Assembly (NCBI GenBank): GCA_002731735.1
Contig: PCCM01000041.1
Span: 17,013 to 22,779 of the forward strand
Source: Gemmatimonadota bacterium
GTDB taxonomy: Bacteria > Gemmatimonadota > Gemmatimonadetes > Longimicrobiales > Gaopeijiaceae
Reading direction: 5' to 3'
DNA length: 5,767 bases
The translations under genes and the position numbers were made by a program. Below, one piece after another: positions 1 through 5,161 of the stretch. Positions within the stretch are counted from its first letter, which is position 1; the number at the start of each line of letters is the position of its first letter. The notes beneath the pieces are model-generated. The model saw nothing but the letters and a program-made list of their open reading frames with translations, searched no databases and was not told the DNA's origin.

Positions 1-1460
1 CCCTCAAACAACGTCTGCTGCTCCTCCGCCGAAAGGGAAGTGAAATTCGGTGACTCCAATGTCACGACGGTCCCAGCTTCGAAGCCCGAATCGACCCCCT
101 GCAACCTCAATAAACTCCTCACCAGGAGGCCAGCGCCGATCAAAAGCGTGAAGGAAAGCGCAAGCTGGCTCACGACCAATAAGCGCTGCAGCTGGCGTCT
201 TGATACCCCGCCCGTGTTCCGCCCGCTAGCCCGGTTCAGGGACATTCCGACCTCGGACGTGAAAGGAAGGCTGGGTGCCCACGCAAGCAGCATCGCGATC
301 CCCGTTCCTACCAGGAGAGTGAACGCGAAGACGGTGCCGTCCATGCCGATCTCTTCGCTACGGATCGTGAAACGGTCTGCGTAGGACACCAGCAGGTCCA
401 GGCCGGCTATGGCAAGGATCAGCCCAAACCCCGCCCCCGCCAAAGCCAGGACAATATTTTCAGTGAAGAGTTGGAGGCGGATGCGCTTCGTGTCAGCGCC
501 CAACGCCGAACGTACAGCCAACTCCCGCTCGCGTCGGATCAAGCGGGTCAGCGCCAAGTTCGCCACGTTGGCGCAGGCCAGAAGAAGCACCATGAGCACC
601 GTGCCCATCATGATCAAGAACGTGGGACGCGCGGACTCGGTGAGAACCTCCTGCCATGGGCGAGCGGTGATCTCATAGCCGAACTGCTCCGGATAAGCCT
701 GACTAAACTCATCTTGCAGGCGACGGTTGATCTGCGTCAGTTCGGCTTGGGCCGCCTCGCTGGTGGCGCCAGGGGCGAGTCGTGCGAAAACGTTGGTCAT
801 ACGATGGGTTCGGGCATCTCGCATGGCCGCACCGGTATAATGGTCGTTCGTGGTGTAGTTCGCGAAGACGTCCGGCTTCCTGCTCCCCGTGTAGTGGCTC
901 CCGGGCGCGAGTACACCCACGACCTCAACGGTCTTCGTCGTCAGCTTGACGGTCTTACCTACGATTTCAGGGTCGGCCCCGAACATCCGGCTCCAGTAGG
1001 CGTGGGTGAAGACCATCACAGGTGGCGCACCCGCGTCGTCATCACTTGGAAGTAAGGTACGCCCATACAGGGGCCGGAGACCGAGGACATCGAAGTAATT
1101 GGCTGTCACCAGGCCGCCGACCACACGATGGGGGTCCCCGCGTCCGATCACGCTGAAATCCCAGTCCCCGAACTCGACGAACTCGTCGATCGTCCGGGAC
1201 GCCGCCCTGTAATCGTCGATCTCGATGAACGAGAACGCCGCGCCGAAAGCCCCGACCGTGTTTGCGGGCTGCTGCACGAACATGATCCGGTCGGCGTCTT
1301 GGTACGGTAGCGGCTGCAGTAGCACACCGTTGATGACGCTAAAGATGGCGGTGTTCACCCCGATACCGAGCCCAAGGGTAATCACGAAGGCAGCCGCGTA
1401 GGTGCGGCTCTTGTTCAGGCTCCGGAGGGCGTACCTGACTTCGGCGACAAAACTGGACAT
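1..1460 (-). CDS. ADOP-family (MacB/FtsX-like) ABC transporter permease, N-terminal 486 codons, runs off the left edge
   Basis: This is a membrane permease of the MacB/FtsX superfamily, of the long duplicated type common in Acidobacteriota and Gemmatimonadota (ADOP). The frame is open from the ATG at 1460 to the window edge with no frameshift. AGGAG at 1466-1470, 5 nt upstream, supports this start. Residues 21-53 form the first membrane helix with the family signature LGLGIGVNTAIFSVINGVLL followed by QPLPY. Residues about 58-260 are the periplasmic MacB-core domain. Three FtsX helices follow at about 280-304, 334-360 and 376-396, with the cytosolic RRERELAVRSALGA motif between the first two. 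Residues 422-451 (RRQLQRLLVVSQLALSFTLL) begin the second module. Family members are about 800 residues, so roughly 300 are missing beyond the window. No ATPase gene is adjacent in the window. The substrate cannot be told: family roles include export of macrolides, peptides or lipoproteins, but orphan ADOPs are mostly uncharacterised. Confidence 0.93.
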   Translation of the reverse strand, partial: MSSFVAEVRYALRSLNKSRTYAAAFVITLGLGIGVNTAIFSVINGVLLQPLPYQDADRIMFVQQPANTVGAFGAAFSFIEIDDYRAASRTIDEFVEFGDWDFSVIGRGDPHRVVGGLVTANYFDVLGLRPLYGRTLLPSDDDAGAPPVMVFTHAYWSRMFGADPEIVGKTVKLTTKTVEVVGVLAPGSHYTGSRKPDVFANYTTNDHYTGAAMRDARTHRMTNVFARLAPGATSEAAQAELTQINRRLQDEFSQAYPEQFGYEITARPWQEVLTESARPTFLIMMGTVLMVLLLACANVANLALTRLIRRERELAVRSALGADTKRIRLQLFTENIVLALAGAGFGLILAIAGLDLLVSYADRFTIRSEEIGMDGTVFAFTLLVGTGIAMLLAWAPSLPFTSEVGMSLNRASGRNTGGVSRRQLQRLLVVSQLALSFTLLIGAGLLVRSLLRLQGVDSGFEAGTVVTLESPNFTSLSAEEQQTLFE

Positions 1461-1505
1461 GCTTTCTCCTTCCCGTTCCCTTTCCAAATTGTCCGTATGA
1501 GCCGG

Positions 1506-1540
1506 GCCCCCTCAGAACCCGCCGTTGCGGTCCAGGGGGC
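1506..1540. other. Two-tier hairpin upstream of the ADOP permease
   Basis: GCCCCCT (1506-1512) can pair with AGGGGGC (1534-1540). Inside the 21-nt loop, CCGC and GCGG pair around CGTT. On the minus strand the structure lies about 45 nt ahead of the permease start, and it covers the stop codon of the small Cys/Thr-rich ORF. No T-run follows on either strand, so a classical intrinsic terminator is not supported. A transcript-processing, attenuating or stabilising hairpin is possible. The base pairing is seen in the sequence; the function is inferred. Confidence 0.4.
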
Positions 1541-1712
1541 GATCAAGCGACCACCCACCTTGGCAGATTGAGTCACCTCCGGTCAAGGTGCAGGTCGTGG
1601 AGGTGCAGGTCGTAAAGGAGCAGGTCGTAGCGCAGCCAACAACTTGAGAGAAATCGTCAAATCGAATCCCCGAGCCGCGGCGCCATCTTGATGCCGGCGC
1701 CTTCGATGACAT
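1512..1712 (-). CDS. Doubtful small ORF, 66 codons, Cys/Thr-rich repeat peptide
   Basis: I do not recognise this ORF, and it may not be a gene. It would encode 66 residues ending 51 nt before the permease start on the same strand. Its C-terminal half has five cysteines (27, 31, 36, 41, 50) and a tandem TTCSF-TTCTS-TTCTL repeat encoded by the 15-bp DNA repeats. The stretch before the first Cys reads RFDDFSQVVG, which resembles the acidic/hydrophobic leader end of some lanthipeptide-type precursors, with Cys, Thr and Ser in the following core. Against it: no good ribosome-binding site precedes the ATG at 1712, that ATG lies inside the 5' end of the divergent lipoprotein gene, an in-frame TGA lies at 1722-1724, and no modifying enzyme is in the window. 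The N-terminal third is basic and unremarkable. Confidence 0.25.
   Translation of the reverse strand: MSSKAPASRWRRGSGIRFDDFSQVVGCATTCSFTTCTSTTCTLTGGDSICQGGWSLDRPLDRNGGF
1586..1630. repeat. Three contiguous 15-bp direct repeats
   Basis: Three head-to-tail units occupy 1586-1600, 1601-1615 and 1616-1630. All fit AGGWGCAGGTCGTNN on the plus strand; only the fourth base of the third unit and the last two bases of each unit vary. The unit length is a multiple of three and matches the five-residue TTCxx period of the minus-strand small ORF, so the repeat could be coding. It also lies between two divergent genes, 61 bp before the lipoprotein start, where repeated operator sites would be expected. 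No spacers separate the units, so this is not a CRISPR array. Confidence 0.8.
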
Positions 1713-2179
1713 CCGAGAACATCATCTCGAGTAAATACACTCCCACCGCCGTGATCCCCCTACTGGCGGCCTCGATGTTCGTCATCTCCGGGTGCGGAGA
1801 GGGCGAGGCGCCGGCTTCGGGTGGGAGCGAAACCGCACCCCCCGCGACTGTCCAGTCTGCACTGCCCGAGGTGGAGATCGACCTCGACGAGTTTGTGGTC
1901 TTGATGGACGCCCGTCTGCCAACCGGTCCAGTGAGCCTGAGGCTTGCGAACCGGGGGTTTGAGGAACACAACCTCGCATTTTTTGTTCTCGAATCCGACT
2001 CAATCGTCTGGGAAACCGATGGCCGCCTGAACCCAGGGGAGAGGCGATCCGTCACACTCGACCTCGCAGCGGGTGAATACAGGGCCGTCTGCAATTTTTC
2101 CGACCATGAAGATCGGGGCATGATCGTGGAGTTCCGGGCTCAGGAGAATACTCCGAGTGGGGACGGCGCCGACGGCTAG
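1691..2179 (+). CDS. Cupredoxin-domain lipoprotein with a type 1 copper site
   Basis: This 162-residue exported lipoprotein probably carries electrons or copper at the outer face of a membrane. A hydrophobic signal segment leads to FVISGC with the lipidation cysteine at residue 35. A Gly/Ala/Ser/Pro-rich linker (about 36-60) follows, then a compact cupredoxin beta-domain (about 60-150). All four classical copper ligands are visible: His93 in FEEHNLAF, then Cys134, His139 and Met144 in AGEYRAVCNFSDHEDRGM, the C-x4-H-x4-M pattern of the plastocyanin/azurin group. The start is uncertain. TTG at 1688, ATG at 1691 and ATG at 1706 are all in frame and none has a clear Shine-Dalgarno sequence; 1706 still leaves a full signal peptide. 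The gene is divergent from the ADOP permease and converges on the siroheme operon. Its redox partner is unknown; a link to the nearby reductase is only a guess. Confidence 0.88.
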   Translation: MPAPSMTSENIISSKYTPTAVIPLLAASMFVISGCGEGEAPASGGSETAPPATVQSALPEVEIDLDEFVVLMDARLPTGPVSLRLANRGFEEHNLAFFVLESDSIVWETDGRLNPGERRSVTLDLAAGEYRAVCNFSDHEDRGMIVEFRAQENTPSGDGADG

Positions 2180-2195
2180 CTGCGGCTCAGCCGTC
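2171..2195. terminator. Hairpin over the two convergent stop codons
   Basis: GACGGCT (2171-2177) pairs with AGCCGTC (2189-2195). AGC (2178-2180) pairs with GCT (2185-2187) past a single bulged C, leaving the loop TGCG. This gives a 10-bp GC-rich stem covering the TAG of the lipoprotein gene and the TGA of the cobA-hemD gene. Because it is symmetric it could act on both transcripts as a bidirectional termination or 3'-end-protecting structure. Neither strand has a T-run after the stem, so a standard intrinsic terminator is not shown. Confidence 0.45.
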
Positions 2196-3689
2196 CGGCC
2201 CACGAAGAGCACCAGCCATCTCGAGCAGGGACTCGATCATCCCCTCGTCGCCGTAGATCTCGGGTACTCCGGAAACCCGCAGGCCCGCGGAACGTGCCGC
2301 ATCAGCGGTTGTCGGTCCAACACAGAAGATCTGTACGCCGTCGAGATCCACACCGGACGAATAAAGCGACTTCGCCGCTGAGGGGCTGTACAGAAGGACG
2401 GCATCCACTCCGCTCCGAAACGCGTCCAACGCGGCGTCGTTAGGCGGCTGTAGCAGCGTATCGTAAACGTGGAGGGCGTGGACTTCCAAACCCGCTTGAG
2501 TCAATCCGTCGGAGACCTCATCGACCGCCAGCGTTCCGCAAGGGAAGAGCACGCGCTCCCCACTCTTCCCCTCAGCTGCGATCGCCTTCACGAGAGCTCT
2601 GGCTCGATACTCCCCAGGGATCAGGTCGGCACGCACCCCCACCGCTTCGAGGCAGGCTGCGGTCTTCGGACCGACGGCAGCGATCCGGGCCGTCCCGAAG
2701 AAGCGGGCGTCGAGACCCTGACGTTCCAGTTGACGCACGAGTCCCTCGACCCCGTGGAGCGACGTGAACACCATCCAATCGTGGTCAGAACGGGGACCCG
2801 GGAGATCCGCCTCGAGATACTCAATGCGGATAAGCGGCGAATCGATCACGTGTGCCCCGAGGCCTCGAAGCTTCGAAATCACCTGTCTGCTCGCGGAAGA
2901 CGGTCGGGTCACGACCACGTGGCGACCGGCCAGCGGCCCGAAGCCCGCAGCCGGCGCATTAACGTCGAGCCGGGGCAACCCAGCGCCCGGACCCACGACC
3001 AGCACCATGGGAGCCCGTAGACCTTCGTCGTGGACGACGTCCGCAATGGTCGCGAGGGTCCCTCGCACCTGACGCTCTCCGGGGAGCGTCCCCTCTTGAA
3101 TGACCGCAGCGGGGGTCGCACCCTCGCGGCCCGCAGCGATGAGGCCCTTCGCGACCTCCTCTAGCCGAGCACCGCCCATCAGCACCACCGCAGTGTCCAT
3201 CTCGGCCATCGCGGCGTACGGAAGCTCGCGGGCCGGAAGACCCTTTCCGACGCTCGGCGTCACCAAACTCACTGTGCTCGCTTGTCCACGCAGCGTGAGC
3301 GGAATACCCGCGCCGGTCGGCACACCGATCGCGCTACTCACGCCCGGCACCACCTCACAGGGGACGCCGGCCAGATAGCAGGCCTCAATCTCTTCCCACC
3401 CCCGGCCATAGACGAAGGGATCGCCACCCTTCAGACGGACGACCTCCTTTCCGGCCCTGGCCCGCTCGATCAGAAGATCGTGGATCTGATCCTGGGGCAA
3501 CGTGTGCTGACCGGGCGTCTTAAAGACATCGATCAGCTCTGCATCGGGCCTCGTGAAGGTCAGGAGTTCGGCACCGACGAGCCGATCATACACGACCACA
3601 TCCGCCCGCTCGAGAAGCGCTCGGCCGCGAACTGTGATCAGTCCCGCGTCCCCCGGCCCAGCACCGACCAGCCACACCCGACCGGTCAA
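2187..3689 (-). CDS. cobA-hemD: Uroporphyrinogen-III C-methyltransferase / uroporphyrinogen-III synthase fusion (CobA-HemD)
   Basis: This bifunctional cytosolic enzyme of tetrapyrrole synthesis has 500 residues from the chosen start. The N-terminal part (about 1-240) is a SAM-dependent methyltransferase that converts uroporphyrinogen III to precorrin-2. It shows GAGPGD (9-14), VVVYDRLV (31-38), RLKGGDPFVYGRG (85-97), GVPTGAGIPLTLRG (122-135) and MGGARL (171-176). The C-terminal part (about 255-491) is HemD, which cyclises hydroxymethylbilane to uroporphyrinogen III. It shows VVVTRP (258-263), DWMVFTSLHGV (304-314), AAVGPKTAACLEAVGV (337-352), LHVYDT (406-411) and LLYSPSAAKSL (432-442). The frame stays open to a GTG at 3791, but the family N-terminus is matched by TTG at 3689 (MTGRVWLVGAGPGD), 4 nt after the chelatase stop. 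No Shine-Dalgarno sequence is visible, so translation probably depends on coupling to the chelatase gene. No precorrin-2 dehydrogenase domain of the CysG type is present. Confidence 0.95.
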   Translation of the reverse strand: MTGRVWLVGAGPGDAGLITVRGRALLERADVVVYDRLVGAELLTFTRPDAELIDVFKTPGQHTLPQDQIHDLLIERARAGKEVVRLKGGDPFVYGRGWEEIEACYLAGVPCEVVPGVSSAIGVPTGAGIPLTLRGQASTVSLVTPSVGKGLPARELPYAAMAEMDTAVVLMGGARLEEVAKGLIAAGREGATPAAVIQEGTLPGERQVRGTLATIADVVHDEGLRAPMVLVVGPGAGLPRLDVNAPAAGFGPLAGRHVVVTRPSSASRQVISKLRGLGAHVIDSPLIRIEYLEADLPGPRSDHDWMVFTSLHGVEGLVRQLERQGLDARFFGTARIAAVGPKTAACLEAVGVRADLIPGEYRARALVKAIAAEGKSGERVLFPCGTLAVDEVSDGLTQAGLEVHALHVYDTLLQPPNDAALDAFRSGVDAVLLYSPSAAKSLYSSGVDLDGVQIFCVGPTTADAARSAGLRVSGVPEIYGDEGMIESLLEMAGALRGPDG

Positions 3690-3693
3690 GGGA

Positions 3694-4524
3694 CTAGGAG
3701 GGTGATTGGAGAGGGGAGTGGGCGGAAGGCAATCCCGCTCGCAAAGGCACATACGTCGACCCGGGCAAGCGTACCTGGCCCCCACCTCCACGATTCGAGC
3801 GTGGGTGCGTGAGAGAATCGAGCGTGAGCGAGGCCAACTCCGGCCACTCCAATATCGGCGGAAGAATATTCAGGGTCTCCGTCACACACCCAAGCCCTGA
3901 GAACGGTCGAGGTTCGGTCAAGGCACGGGCAATATCGACGTCGACGTGTGGACCACCCCCCATGAGAAGAGGAGCAGCCACGACCGGGACGCCGCGGAGT
4001 AACCCGGCGACGTCCGCAACGTGTGGAGATTCATCGAGAAACGCGGTGAGAATCTCAATCTGCGGAAAAGCGAGAGCCAGTTCGTCCCGAACCCACCGGG
4101 CCACATCCCCACTCGAACGGACACGTGTTGTCCCATGCCCCACGAGCAGAACCACCGGATTCAGTCCGCGTCGTCTCATGCCCGTCACCGCCTCGCCCAC
4201 CTTGTTCGCCACAACGTGAGGAAACGCTGGAAGGGTGCCGACCGGAGGAGCGATGACGAACGAACGTGACGGATCTCCTTTCGCCCATTCCTCCGGCAGG
4301 CGCCGGCGGGCATAGTATCCGCTGCTCGCCATGACGGGCACTACCACGGGGCCCTGCCCCCGCAAGCTCCGGGCAGCCTCTACAAAGCTCGGTGTACCCT
4401 TCCAAAACGCACACCCGAAGCGGACGCCGGGTCGCCGTGCCCTCAGGGCCTCGGCCAACTCCAGGTGCCTCCGATTGGCCTCCGAGCCGTCTCCGGCGCC
4501 GTGCCCCGCGAGAATCACGGTCAT
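3694..4524 (-). CDS. cbiX: Two-domain sirohydrochlorin chelatase, CbiX/SirB-like
   Basis: This 276-residue class II chelatase probably inserts ferrous iron into sirohydrochlorin to make siroheme. Cobalt for corrinoids is the family alternative, but the operon favours iron. Two homologous halves are visible. The first starts MTVILAGHGAGD (His8) and runs to about residue 105. The second starts VVLLVGHGTT (His130) and contains GGGPHVDVDI (His193). The first half has SSGYYARRRLP at 68-77, where many single-domain relatives carry a second histidine, so the full histidine pair lies in the second half. The ATG at 4524 matches the family start. An AGGAG overlapping the preceding stop is 13 nt away, a long spacing; an upstream in-frame start at 4581 would overlap the preceding gene. 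The last 35 or so residues are Gly/Pro/Ser-rich and look non-conserved. The gene sits 16 nt after the hypothetical gene and 4 nt before cobA-hemD. Confidence 0.88.
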   Translation of the reverse strand: MTVILAGHGAGDGSEANRRHLELAEALRARRPGVRFGCAFWKGTPSFVEAARSLRGQGPVVVPVMASSGYYARRRLPEEWAKGDPSRSFVIAPPVGTLPAFPHVVANKVGEAVTGMRRRGLNPVVLLVGHGTTRVRSSGDVARWVRDELALAFPQIEILTAFLDESPHVADVAGLLRGVPVVAAPLLMGGGPHVDVDIARALTEPRPFSGLGCVTETLNILPPILEWPELASLTLDSLTHPRSNRGGGGQVRLPGSTYVPLRAGLPSAHSPLQSPS

Positions 4525-4540
4525 TTGATGGAGGCAGCTC

Positions 4541-5161
4541 CTAGGCGGATCTGATGAGTTCATCCAGGTTCCACTCCCCATCGCCCACCACCTTCATGTG
4601 GAGCGTCAGCGCCCCCCGCGTGTGACCGACTCTTTCAAACTCGATGGGGACCTCGCCGTAGAGGCCCGCCAAGACGTTTTCGAGTTCAGGCGTAATCTCT
4701 TCGAAGGCCGCTTCGGTCGACGGCACTGCAAGACGATCCGTAAAACGAAAGGCGATCTCACGCGTCGCGAACCGCACGGGGTTGTCGGTGGCTGTATCCT
4801 GCTGCAGAGCTGCAGCCGCCGCGAACACGCCCACGATCGCCTCCCGGAGCCGCTCGGCCAGGGTCCCCGACCCTTCGCGCTTCAATTCGTATTCGAGCCC
4901 GATACGGCCACCCGCTTCGTCTGTGCGCAGGTGCCACTCATGAGCGACCAGGAGTACTCCGGGCCCATCCGGGACATGTGTGTAATCGTGCACATCGATA
5001 AGTGTCCCCGGAATGCGGTTCTCCTGAATCCAACGGTGAAACACTTCGATCATCCGGGCCCGGTCGAACGCGTCCTGATCCTCGACGAAGACCTTTACCC
5101 CAAGCCTCTGGGGCACCGCAACGACCCTGGACCCGACCTCTGGAGCCGCCTGGATGCTCAT
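4541..5161 (-). CDS. Uncharacterised protein of the siroheme/reductase operon
   Basis: I do not recognise a named family for this 206-residue protein. It has no signal peptide or membrane segment, so it is probably cytosolic. The N-terminal half (about 20-95) looks like an alpha/beta domain with strands VKVFVED (22-28) and VLLVAHEW (69-76), and a helix containing FHRWIQEN (41-48). A His/Asp-rich stretch follows: IDVHDYTHVPDGPG (55-68) and AHEWHL (73-78), giving His58, His62, His74 and His77. An Ala-rich helix (101-121) leads to a second half ending in an acidic/aromatic tail (EWNLDELIRSA). The ATG overlaps the upstream stop as ATGA, so translation is coupled to the reductase gene. Its position between reductase and chelatase suggests a role with the reductase, siroheme or its metal; this is inference. 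The clustered histidines could bind a metal, but they could equally be structural. Confidence 0.85.
   Translation of the reverse strand: MSIQAAPEVGSRVVAVPQRLGVKVFVEDQDAFDRARMIEVFHRWIQENRIPGTLIDVHDYTHVPDGPGVLLVAHEWHLRTDEAGGRIGLEYELKREGSGTLAERLREAIVGVFAAAAALQQDTATDNPVRFATREIAFRFTDRLAVPSTEAAFEEITPELENVLAGLYGEVPIEFERVGHTRGALTLHMKVVGDGEWNLDELIRSA

Noticed and set aside
471..1055. 194-codon plus-strand ORF
   Set aside because: It lies wholly antisense to the ADOP permease, whose protein has clear family motifs throughout this stretch. The product shows no recognisable motif; long antisense frames are common in GC-rich genes.
1586..1630. CRISPR array
   Set aside because: Units are 15 bp and directly contiguous with no spacers, far from the normal repeat-spacer layout, and no cas gene is present.
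1657..2121. 154-codon minus-strand ORF
   Set aside because: It is antisense to the copper lipoprotein, which has a lipobox and all four copper ligands. The antisense product is Ser/Arg-rich without motifs.
2469..3020. 183-codon plus-strand ORF
   Set aside because: It is antisense to the HemD and linker part of the CobA-HemD gene, where the minus-strand frame has intact family motifs.
3689..3791. GTG at 3791 as the start of cobA-hemD
   Set aside because: It would add 34 Cys/Pro-rich residues not expected in the family and overlap the chelatase by 98 nt, without a suitable ribosome-binding site. TTG at 3689 matches the usual N-terminus.
3282..3812. 176-codon plus-strand ORF
   Set aside because: It is antisense to the CobA domain and the end of the chelatase gene, and the product is unlike any family I know.
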